The notes under the pieces were generated by a model. That model saw nothing but the letters and a program-made list of their open reading frames with translations, was not told the DNA's origin and ran no database searches. Made by a program: the position numbers and the translations under genes. A stretch of 64,000 nt of DNA from Lithodes maja (Eukaryota; Arthropoda; Malacostraca; Decapoda; Lithodidae): assembly GCA_037953745.1 (NCBI GenBank), contig JBAKBP010006609.1:1-64000 (forward strand), read 5' to 3'. Positions 22,400-32,243 of the stretch are shown one piece after another (position 1 is the first letter of the stretch; each line of letters begins with the position of its first letter).

Positions 22400-24540
22400 C
22401 TAGACGCAGGGCTCCTCAAGTGAATCAATAATTCTCTGCATTGAGGCCGCAAATGAGAGAAAACTGTGCTAAAAATCCAGATGACACTGGGGGTCTTATT
22501 CAAATGACTATCGTGTGTGATGCACCATTGAGGTGTTTTAAGGGTTTTCGTGATTTAAGAGGTTTAATACAGTTCGCAACTTATCTATGACACATAGTTG
22601 TGTAGTATATTTTTACTAGATTCATAATATGATGGTTATATACTCGTTAATGCAGTGAATATATAATAATTAACATAATTTGATACATAAATATCAGCTT
22701 CCTGACCTAGAAATTTAGTTTCATCTAATGTGGTGTAATAGGCTGGGCGAAATGTGTAATACTCATTGAAGTACTGCATTTACTTTCTTTTTAGTTACTA
22801 ACAAATACGTGTTTCAGTAGATATTGGCTGAACAAATGGTATTATATTCTTTAGTTTGAAGCATTTGGCGGTTGAATGTCTACGCATGCGCAGACTACAA
22901 CTCAAGCTCCCATGCGCTTATAGGTTACCGATTTAATAATCCACTCTCAAATCGGGCAGATAAATAGGTTACCGGCTATATTTCTTATTATACCAGTGAT
23001 AGGAAATCAGTCAATGTGTATGAGAATGTCATTGAACACAGTGGCAGCAAATTACATACGTGGAGATGCAGGAAATTCGAAAAAGATGATGAAATAAAAG
23101 ACTGACAACACTGCCCTTTCAAGGTCGAGGGTTTCGGTAACCAGCTGACCACGTCATGATAAACATATACAGTGTTGCCAAGGTCTTCTTTTGTTCGCAC
23201 CATTGGGCTAGTTTGGGAGCGTAGATTTGCGAGATTGAAGGAAGGACGTACATTTCTCAAAAAAGGGCTCCATTCCTAACTATATTCTTGCTTTACGGTG
23301 TGATGGGGTTGATAGCCTCTGAAGTACTATCCTAACTAAAATTGAGGAAAGCGTAATTGGGCTGGTTCTATATATTATTTATTCAAGTTGTAGAGGTGTC
23401 GAGATAGCCTATCGAATGTCGAGTAGCTAGGCTACATTTCATACAAATGTTCATCATGGCTTTCAGTTGGTTGTAAACTTGTACTATACATATATGGTAA
23501 CCTATGTGGCAGTGACTGAATAATCAAGTGATTGCTAGTGAGGGGGGATTGGGACATTGATGCAAATTTGATGAGTGCATGATTGTGATAATCATGTATG
23601 TGGTTATTTCAGTAATGTTTAGATGATGTGACATGTACTACTCATATACTGTATATGGGACTAGGCCTAGTTATACTGTATATGGGGAACTCATAGTATC
23701 ATGCACGCATGGCTGTTAAAGATAAACATATAAGAAAATGTGTGATAGGATTAAAATAGCTGAAACTTTGTGTTGTGCGATATTAGGCGATTGGGCTACT
23801 TTTGGGCGAGTTGGGAGTGGATATGCGTTGGCAACCTTGTAATACACACACACGCACGCACACCATTTAACTGAGCATTTTACCTTTATTAAGGCTATAA
23901 TCCACATTATATTAAGATTTCCATCGATGGGAAACAAATATCTACCACCATTACTGCTAGTGTGCACATAGATGCACAACAAATGTCAAATTTAACAAAG
24001 TAAGTAAAGTGGAGAACAGATGTTGACTGCTCGAGTAGTTTATTTTATGAGAATTATGGCTAGCGAATACTGGCATCAATTATTGATGCTCGTGCCATTT
24101 CAGAAACTAGTTTATAATTGTATAATCTAATTTCCAGTAAAGTGGCTAATGCCGATTATTTTATACGTTCATCTCGAGTTTTTATACATATTATAATTTT
24201 TAGGACATGGATACCTATCTATTGAAATATTAACAGGACTACTTTTAGGGGGCTTACCATGTGTTTGTGTAGGCGTAATAGAATCGTGTTTATTTATCAT
24301 AAATACTTTGTATATTGGACAATGTACTGAATAGAATTTGAGAGTAATATATCTGTAACATTCATGACTATAGAAATTGAGTGATATTTTGATGACTGCG
24401 ATTTAAAAAATTCAATTCACTCGATGGCAACAAATATAGGTTCGGTGCGAACCAAAGGCGGGAAAAATAGCAGACAATTTTTTTATTTTCCCCCATTGGT
24501 GGGCCATCAACAAATGTGACACTAAGCGGTGAGCCCTGCT
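22400..24540. other. AT-rich stretch without recognisable gene
   Basis: No supported coding region. Contains a CA/CG dinucleotide run near 23849-23870 and two neighbouring copies of ATACTGTATATGGG (23646-23685). It separates two Gag-like parts of the DIRS element, so it may be one or more unrecognised insertions. Confidence 0.4.
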
Positions 24541-25760
24541 GTTAGTGTGTTTGGTAGCAATCAAGCATGGCTTGAGTAGGTACATTAAATATATTTTCTA
24601 CAGATAGGAATTGTAATTGTGGTGCACAGAAAAAGTCTACGATCTTTTGCGACGGGGGGGGGGGGGGGGGGGGGGGGAGTGGGAGACCAAAATGCAGCAC
24701 ATTTATGATCGTCCGTCGGTAGCGGATGAGGTTTAAAATCAGTGACAGCACTACCTAGCATGGAGCCTTTTGTCTCCCACTCCACCCAAGGGCCTGTTTC
24801 AACCTGAGAGATTTTGATCATAGGTTAAAGAGAAATTTCATCGCTATCTACAATACACCCGAATTACTCTATAAAAGCCTGGAGCATTTTAAGGTCAGTA
24901 TATACCTCATTCTTATTAAAATATGAGGTTTTCAAAGAAAAGACTGCTCGTAAAGCTGGTGACTGAGAGAATACAAAAATTTGGAAATCCGTCATTAACG
25001 GACAAGGTTTGATAACACATTCAGTATCTCATCGTCAGAGTTCTTGGCTCAAAGCTTCCTATTCTCCGACACTTCTGTCCTCAAACCCTCTGGTATAGGG
25101 AGATCACCGGACGCCGACACTGCTGCTTCCAACTGGCGTGTCACACTTATCTCTGAGCATTCCGATTCCGGCCCATAAAAGAGTGCCAATGGTTTAGATC
25201 TTAAGTGCAATGGCTTATGAAGAGGGGAGGGTGACATTGGTGATAAAATTGGATAACTTTGTGGCCAAAGTGGAAGTGCTGGCATGGTATGAGCTTTACT
25301 AGTTGTAGGGACAACTGGAAGAGATGTAGGCTTATGTTTGATAACTGGTGAACCTAACAGCACTGGGATTTGGGGCTGAACCAGTACAGGTTTCGATGGA
25401 GACTAGTACAGCAGGAATTTGCCTATGTAATAAATCAACTGCCCTAGCCGTCTGAAAGCCTAGATTTCACTGAGTTCTTGGTGAAGGCATCCCTTGTTCT
25501 TCGTCCACAAATAGGAGTCCGTGGCTCCTCTTGGATGGAATCCTCCTCACAGTATGCCTCTTGTGCAGCCTCTTGTGAAGCTTCATGTCGGGATGCACGA
25601 TTCGACAACGGTGACTTGCATCTGAGACTTGAGACATCCTCGTCTTTGTCCTCTTCGTCAGATCCCAGGATTTGAGAAGAGAGATCATCATTCACTTGAG
25701 AGCTAACCCTCTGTCCCGACTCGAGATCTTCTTCCAAGTGTCGGGATAAGGCATTCCGGC
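24540..25760 (-). pseudogene. DIRS Gag-like central pieces
   Basis: Three minus-strand open pieces. 25737-25444 is acidic and Ser/Glu-rich (SDEEDKDEDVSSLRC); 25363-25049 contains RQLEAAVSASGDLPIPEGL; and 24821-24690 contains GPWVEWETKGSMLGSAVTDF. Acidic Ser-rich then helical then a W-containing motif is the layout of DIRS Gag. The frames are not continuous, and a 24-base poly-G run (24654-24677) breaks the last piece. No database check was possible. Confidence 0.4.
24654..24677. repeat. Poly-G run (24 bases)
   Basis: Uninterrupted G tract. Likely a slippage product, with potential to form quadruplex structure. Confidence 0.9.
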
Positions 25761-25764
25761 TTAA

Positions 25765-26659
25765 GCAGGCGTCACACCATGCCGACTTGAGCCAAGACTG
25801 ACCACGACCTTTAGACGTGGTCAGGAGTGCCGACCTTCGGCGGAGAGCTTAAGGATTTGGGGGGGTGAGTTTTGGACGGGACGCAGTATGGATGGCCACG
25901 CCGCCTGACGGCGACCTGACGGGGTAGAGCGGCGCCCATGCAGGACTGAAGGTGAGACCTAGGTCGCCGCTGGAGTGCCGATCTGCGGCGTAGCGCGTTG
26001 ACAACGACCCGACGAACGGCGTCGACAGGAGGTAGGGTGGCGTCAATATGCATTACTGTGCCGATGGACGGCGACCCCTTCAGTATGGACGGCTGATTAT
26101 TAACTGATTATTTCAGTTCATTCTGTTATTTTATTATTATTATTAATTTAATTATGTATTGAATGTTGTTATTTTTAATTTTTTCTGTAATTAATATACC
26201 TAATCTTATATTTTGATGGTTATTGATAATATATTTATTATTTAATTATTTAATTATGTCATTTATTTATATATTGACTGTTAGGGCATCGTTGGGTCGC
26301 CGCAAGCCGCCGCTGATCCCCGCAGGTTGTTATGGTGACGCCGCCTGATGCAGACCTCATTTATGGTGCCGTGTGCCGCCGCACTGACGCCTACCTTTTC
26401 CCGTCAAGCGCCGTCAAGCGCCGTCACACGCCATCAGCCTCCCGTCCCCTTCCCGTCCCATTTTTTTACCTCAATCCACGCCGACTTGATTTTCAATGTT
26501 GTGCATGTAGAACTTTTGAGGGGGTATGTGAAGACCCATCCCGACCTGTTTGTTATGTTGGCGACGGCCCATGATGCGCGGCGACGTAGACCAAGACTGT
26601 CCACGACCCTTAGGTCGCGGACAGTCTTGGCCTAAAATCAGCTAGGTGTGACAGGTGCT
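25765..26659. mobile_element. ~895-bp nonautonomous DNA element flanked by TTAA
   Basis: Left end GCAGGCGTCACACC follows TTAA (25761-25764); the right end, read inward, is AGCACCTGTCACACC after TTAA (26660-26663). Just inside both ends lie hairpins built on CCAAGACTG..CCACGACC..GGTCGTGG, at about 25791-25835 and 26590-26630. The subterminal parts are rich in scattered GCCGCC/GGCGGC and flank an AT-rich centre. No transposase. The TTAA target suggests a piggyBac- or Kolobok-type source. It interrupts the DIRS Gag region. Confidence 0.7.
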
Positions 26660-26799
26660 TTAAGAGCATCGGCGCTAGTGGAGAAGCACTTAAAACTATA
26701 GGTAGTGGTCGTGCAGTGTGCTTCGGTACTATAACTCGTGGCGGAGTTGTAGGCTGTGCCAGAGTGAATTACTAAATGAAGCGAAAAACATTGACCCCT

Positions 26800-27397
26800 G
26801 AAGATAAGAGGTGGAGTATGTTTAGATATCTTATGGGCTCACTCATGGTGGTGGCCATTGCTCGACGTGGAAGTATCAGCCTTGAGTACCTTGTGTCGCC
26901 TCTGTGGAGACCTGGAAGACTTTCTCTTTGTTGAAGAAGACGCCTCAGACCTGCTCGGCTCCCTGGAGTCTCGACGCTGGGTCTTGTGAGACACGCTGGT
27001 GGTTGGTGTGCCCGTCCTTGTGCCGGAAGTCAAGGTCTTGCCCATCGACCTACCCGACTCGCGGGAGCGGTGTTTCTTGGAAATTTTATGGCCCGTTTTC
27101 CCTGAAGAACGTGGCACAGCCTCAACCAATAAGATGGGAAGTTCTGTGCCAGGCTTATGTTTGCCTTTACTTGTTGACACCCCGGCCTCGACTAGCTGTG
27201 CAGGAGGGTCCGGGGTTGTATGAGGGGGGTCTGTCTGCACTAGATTTACGGCAACGCTTACTAGATGAAGAAGATTGCGGAGACATTGATCTTTTGTTGC
27301 GAGGGATATGGGCTTTTAGTGCAGAGGCTACTTGCAGGTTCCTGATACATGGTGAGTGTGTGCTACGTCGACTAGGTGTGACCGCACAGACTACCAC
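26800..27397 (-). pseudogene. DIRS Gag-like N-terminal, Ser/Lys/Arg-rich piece
   Basis: Minus-strand frames at 27397-27167 (PRNKRSMSPQSSSSSKRCRK) and 27240-26839 (SRSEASSSTKRKSSRSPQRR) read as a basic, serine-rich protein segment over more than 130 residues, in two overlapping frames. This fits the N-terminal low-complexity part of a DIRS-type Gag upstream of the acidic part at 25.7 kb. Low complexity makes the assignment weak. Confidence 0.35.
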
Positions 27398-27410
27398 ACA
27401 GCCACCGTGA

Positions 27411-27885
27411 CTTAAATTGCATGCGGATCTTGGTTAAGAAAACATCGCCGCTGATTGGCTAGCATTCTACGCAATTCGACGGAGTCTACAGGCCTTTTAA
27501 TTGCTGTACACATTCACACATCGCACACACAACTTGTGGCCGAGGAGTGGAAGGTGAGGACATACTGCCGTGTGACAGATGGGGATTATGTGCGACATGT
27601 TTAGGGAGCCCGACCCCCGATTCTTGGTCGGCGAGCAGTCTCAGGCCCAAGGTGGTCACCTAGTCAGCTGTCCAGCTCAGTGGGCAGTACCTTTAATAGA
27701 GATTACTAAGATTCAATGTTGTATGTATAAACTCGTGCACATACCCCATTGCTGGGGGTGGCCGACTCGAGACAGAGCCTGAACAGAAACCTGTAAAGTT
27801 GCGATTCTTAGGGTCCGGGACCACTTTCATGTTCCCTAGCCCCTTTCTGTCTCTTTGAGTTGGAGAACTTTACAAGGGGAGGAGT
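27411..27885. other. No gene recognised
   Basis: Mixed-composition sequence without convincing coding potential. It contains the left 14-bp copy (27872-27885) of the duplication flanking the next retroposon. Confidence 0.4.
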
Positions 27886-28302
27886 GGTGATGGGCCGGCC
27901 TATCAGAGTGAGAGCTGAGCAATCTATGCCATATCCATAGCTTACTCTGACTGTTCCTTTTACTTATATATTTTCTAGATCTCAAGTGACAGCGTATCTT
28001 CCGTGGATTGACCTCCTTACTGCCAACCTAGAGGTTGGCAGAATGGGAGCCAAAGTGTCACATTTTTTCCTTTGCCCTTCAACTTTTCCTTCATAATTGC
28101 TGAGGGGCACAGGGCCTTGGGTGGGGCTTTGGTTTCCCAGGCGTTTCCGCACCCTCCTCAGCTTCCTGCCTTGGAGTGGCTTCGGTCACCTGGGCTTTAT
28201 TAGTGGTAAGCAGGGAGGGTTTTGTGGGGGTGCTCGGTTATGGCCTTGGCCTTGCTCGGGACCTTGGGGCTGCTCGGCCAGACAGCCTGGGGAACAGCAA
28301 CA
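27886..28302 (+). mobile_element. Short (CAA)n-tailed retroposon, copy 1
   Basis: Flanked by a 14-bp direct duplication, ACAAGGGGAGGAGT, at 27872-27885 and 28303-28316. From 27957 it is about 90% similar by eye to 31338-31682. Its last ~80 bases resemble the 3' end of LINE E (CTGCTCGGCCAGACAGCCTG before the CAA tail, against LINE E CTGTTCGGCCAGGCAGCTTA). It is therefore a 5'-truncated or internally deleted relative of that LINE group, or a short element using its 3' end. Confidence 0.75.
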
Positions 28303-28316
28303 ACAAGGGGAGGAGT

Positions 28317-29590
28317 ATTCCTAGCCTCCTACATTCAATGTTACATAAAGGAATTGCGTCGCATAGAAGCAACTCCATTCTCGCCCCTCGGGTCTAGGGA
28401 GATTAAGACAGTATTCATATAGAAAACTGACTGGCTCCTGACCCTAGACAACACAAACACAACAGAGAATCGGTAAAATTCGGCATACATCAGCGATGAT
28501 GGACTAAGTGAATAGTCAGATGTCGGACCTGCAAGGTTTTCCAATTGATACATATGGCGAGGGTGACTGGACTAGAGGAGCGTTTTTCTCAACATTTGAG
28601 AAAGTAGATCGCGGTCCAATAGAGGTTGTCGTATCAACACCCGACCATGTCAGGGTGGGGTGTAATCGAGATAAAAAAAACTCAGCCCAGAATGTCCGAC
28701 CTCATCGGAAGTCCCAATATGTGTGGGACATCAAAATCCTGACGATGGTCATTACATTACTGAAGCATCAGGGAATGTAGGGATGTCCTGATACCGACGT
28801 AACCAACACCTTGATGGTATGTCGGGGTTGACATAACCAATACCTTGATGGTTCGTCAGGTCGATTCCGGCAACATTTGACATGAAATCGAAACAATATC
28901 AATTGGCTAGTGTAGAGAACCATGTTACTCCACCGATTCCGATGTATAAAAAGGAGAAGATAGCCAAAGGGATCAGAGATCGAAGGGAAGGTTTAGGGAA
29001 CCTGAAGAACCCGATACCTGACCTACACTTTGGACCAGGCCCTCCCGACGACCCCCCCCCCCCCCCCCACCCCCCGAGACATAACGGTAGATATCGTAAG
29101 GTAGGAGGGAGAAAGCGCAGATCTATAGACCTGTGAACCTAACCTAGCATTTAGGAAAAGGTTACCTTCATCCCCCCCAAGGTACCAGAAATCCAAGATA
29201 TCCACCTCTCAGAAAAGTGTACTTTAAAGTAAGCAAGACGGAGAGATTCCGATAAACTGAAATTATCAGTCATCGAATCAAAATTTAATTCTGACTTGTT
29301 ACCAATGACAACTAAGTAAGAATAAAAAAACTGTGAGAGCCTCTGAAGTGTACACATAGGTCAGGTGAAGGTATTGAGGGATAAGCCTTTACAACGGCAC
29401 CTCGTTTCTACATTCTACTTTTCCTATTTTTCTGAAGTGTGTAGAGAGGGGAGAAGGGGTGTTGGAGAGAGAGGAAGCTGTTGGAGTGGCTTTGTTATGC
29501 ATGTTATTAGTCTGTATACGTCGTCGAGGTGTCCCCCGACTGGGTGCAACCATGTGAAACATGCTAGAACGTACTACAACACCCACTAAA
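28317..29590. other. No gene recognised; small repeats only
   Basis: Contains two adjacent ~34-bp repeats built on ACCTTGATGGTATGTCGG / ACCTTGATGGTTCGTCAG (28799-28865) and a C-rich run (29053-29069). The open stretch at 28882-29136 (84 codons) has no recognisable domain and ends in the C run. Confidence 0.35.
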
Positions 29591-29593
29591 TGT

Positions 29594-29668
29594 CCGCCTT
29601 GGCTGGGATCGAACCAAGGTCAAGCAGATTCACACGTAAGCGTGCTCACCACTCGACCGCCGTGGCTC
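29594..29668 (-). other. tRNA-like sequence, probably a SINE head or tRNA pseudogene
   Basis: On the minus strand a pol III A-box-like GAGTGGTGAGCACG and a B box GGTTCGATCCC are correctly spaced (about 74 bases overall). The acceptor stem GCCACGG/CCAAGGC has two mismatches, and the anticodon arm does not fold into a normal 5-bp stem, so it is not a functional tRNA. No adjacent SINE body was recognised. Confidence 0.55.
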
Positions 29669-29679
29669 AAATATCCTGA

Positions 29680-30790
29680 GAAGCTAGGCTACCAGCAACA
29701 TTTAGAGGGGCAAGCACAAGGATAAATAAATACACAATAATATAAATATTACAGTACAGTACTTATAGTTTAAGGCGACAAATATTAATAGAATAATGAC
29801 TCAAAATAACCTAGAAAGGAGGCAGGTTATCATGAGCTGGGGCATTGATGCAGAGCGTTGATAAACTCTTACTGTAATACGCCAACACGAGACATATGGA
29901 CAGCACCTCTAGGAGAAGTGGAACCATCATATCACATATGGAGGAATAGAATTACCCAGAAGCAGCTCCCAAACAACCCCACTGGCCAAAGTGTGAAACT
30001 CAAAACTTTGCAGAACCTGGAAAACTGGGCTAAACATAGGCCTCCAATTCAGCAAAGCTAGCTGAGAAAAATTATAAACACAATACAAGGCAGATGATCC
30101 ACTTATTATCACCACGTGGGTTCGCCAGGACATCCAACAGGTTACACAGTGGTCACAGCGCAACAAGCTAAAAATTGTGCCTTACTGCTCTGAAATACAT
30201 TCCTAGCACGGCTAAGCAAGTTCAATTATGAAAAATGACTCCCTGTGAAGGTTCACGAAGCCGGCGGGAGCTAGACAGTGGACACCAGGGGCGAAAGTAA
30301 TGACACCGAGTACGCTCGCTGAAGAAGAACAACTCAGGCTAAGGGAAGTGGGGGCCTCGAGACAGTTGACAAGTGAGGAATGGTAAGTGCAACTCAGCTT
30401 AATATCTAAAGTAGATTTCTTCTCTTTTTCATCTATTTTTCTAAGTGGTATCCGATTCATGACATTCCATAGGTAATTCACGTGCCACCTAAGATGTTAT
30501 TTGGTAGTTTTTGTCGAGCGAGGCAGGTTGCTCATAGAGGGCTCCCTAAGCAGATAAGAGTGCCTTATTGGCATTATGTCATTGGTGAGGAGTCACTGTT
30601 AATTTGTTAAATATCAGTAAATTACCCACACTAACTTCTCATGCACATGCTTTGTGACCTTGATTGTCCTCTATGTATATTAACCTAAGGAGCACTAAAT
30701 TACCTGTTGACGAACGTAGTTGTATATGCTTTACCTTCAATTCTGACAGAATTTGTTATATTTACCAAAAAAAAACATTATTTCTACTCC
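29680..30790. other. No gene recognised
   Basis: AT-rich to mixed sequence with only short, non-homologous open stretches and no repeat seen. Confidence 0.35.
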
Positions 30791-30794
30791 ATGT

Positions 30795-31210
30795 GCGTTT
30801 ATTTTACTTATATGATAAACATATGAACTTTGAAGAGCGATAACACAAGTGGGAAAAGCATTTGGGTGGTGATAAACTTATATTTTTGCCGCCCGGTCAT
30901 ATCTTGGGGCGGCAGGCTGAGAGAGACACACCCTCCCCTTGCAACGTCTCTCAACACACTGAGTGGCCCGACAGTGATCTCACAGTTCTAAAGGGTCTCT
31001 AAATGATGTAACAATCTCCCGGCTTGCCTGACAATAATTTGCGCGGAAAATAACCGATAAATGATGTAAATAAGATGAAAAATAGGTGATAATTGAGGAG
31101 GGGGGAAGAGGGGGAAAAGGAGGGGAAGGGGGGTTGGGAAACATATGGATGAGTGGTAGAAAGTACTAGAGGGGAATTATCTCACCTAATGACATATTCC
31201 TTTGTTTTGA
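30795..31210 (-). repeat. Diverged fragment related to the M-family MITEs
   Basis: Read on the minus strand it contains CAATTATCACCTATTTTTCA and a CTCCCC-rich block equivalent to the TCAGTTATCACCTATTTTCC core of the M family. Its opposite end (near 30795-30860) shows the CATATG / CACTTGTG landmarks. Termini are not intact. Confidence 0.45.
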
Positions 31211-31337
31211 GAGCCCCTGGGGCATTTTTGAGTTTTTTTCTTCATGGTCTTGCTTCCATGAGGCCTATCGCATTTGCTATACACATACTTCCGTGAGGCT
31301 TATCGCACTTCTCAGGTTAATTAATGTACTGTACATA

Positions 31338-31682
31338 CTTTTACTTATATATTTTCTAGATCTCAAGTGACGGCGTCTTTTCCGTGGATTGACCTCCCTA
31401 CTGCCAACCCTGGCAGATTGGGAGCCAAAGCGTCACATTTTTCCTTTGCCCCTCAACTTTCCCTTTATAATTGCTGAGGGGCACAGGGCCTTGGGTGGGG
31501 CTTTTGTTTCCTGGGCGTTTCCGCACCCTCCTCAGCTCCCCGCCTTTGAGTGGCTTCGGTCACCTGGGCATTATTAGTGGTGAGCTGGGAGGGTACTGTG
31601 GGGGCACTCGGTTATGGCCTTGGCCTTGCTCGGGACCTTGGGGCTGCTCGGCCAGACAGCCTGAGGAACAGCAACAACAACA
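31338..31682 (+). mobile_element. Short (CAA)n-tailed retroposon, copy 2
   Basis: Similar to 27957-28302 and ends in (CAA)n. Flanked by the direct duplication ACTGTACATACT (31328-31339 and 31683-31694), the mark of target-primed reverse transcription. It starts about 70 bases further in than copy 1, so it is more truncated at its 5' end. No protein is encoded apart from traces of the LINE C-terminus. Confidence 0.8.
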
Positions 31683-31856
31683 ACTGTACATACTGACAGT
31701 AAATATATTATTTAACGGTTCCCAGTCCCACAAGTTTGATATATCTCGAGTAGGTTTAGTCTTGAAAAGGTTGGTATATTTAACCCGGCAAGTGCTAAGC
31801 CCCTGTAGTATACACCACACCCCTGAGGTATTCAGATTCATTCCCCACTAAAATCG

Positions 31857-31957
31857 TTAATTTACCATATATATAATTAATACTTATCCACATGCGCCTA
31901 TTCTACTTTTAATATGAGCATATGAACATAGGAAAGCAATAAAGCAAGTGGTAACTG
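31857..31957 (-). repeat. End fragment of an M-family-like MITE, inverted
   Basis: On the minus strand it reads CACTTGCTTTATTGCTTTCC and later GCGCATGTGGATAAGTATTA, matching the distal part of M elements (CACTTGTTTTATTGTTG ... GCGCATATGGATAAGTATTA). Confidence 0.5.
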
Positions 31958-32243
31958 TTATGCCCGGTCCAAATTGGAACGCGAGATATTCTTTGTACAA
32001 TGAGCAGCTCTCTAACTGGATAGGTATACCTTAAACTTTAAATAAAGAGACAACACGGCAGGATAATAAGCACACGGGTAACAAGTTAACATGGGTTTTA
32101 TTCAGTTTAACACCTGGTTCATGGAGGAGCAAGACATATATTTTATACCTGTAACCTGGAGATCATCAACAACAATAAGAATAATTAAGACATACACTAA
32201 TAACTACATAATAACATAATAAACATAATAAATACACTAATAA

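Larger units (their letters stand above)
19090..27400 (-). mobile_element. Decayed DIRS-type (tyrosine recombinase) retrotransposon
   Basis: Reading the minus strand from right to left gives, in order, Gag-like pieces (27397 down to about 24540, and 22380-21830), reverse transcriptase (21808-21092), RNase H and its C-terminal extension (20725-19653) and a tyrosine recombinase (19501-19090). This is the DIRS order. Each part is in a different frame with stops between, so it is dead. An 0.9-kb TTAA element lies in the Gag part, and 22.4-24.5 kb is probably another insertion. Terminal repeats and the internal complementary region could not be recognised by eye. DIRS elements are common in crustaceans. 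Confidence 0.7.

Noticed and set aside
26332..26635. 80- and 95-codon frames in GC-rich DNA
   Set aside because: They lie inside the noncoding TTAA element and have no recognisable domain.
28097..28422. Gly/Leu-rich frames in the short retroposon
   Set aside because: Remnants of a LINE C-terminus plus chance coding; no intact protein.
29594..29668. Functional tRNA gene
   Set aside because: Acceptor and anticodon stems do not fold properly; only the pol III boxes are conserved.
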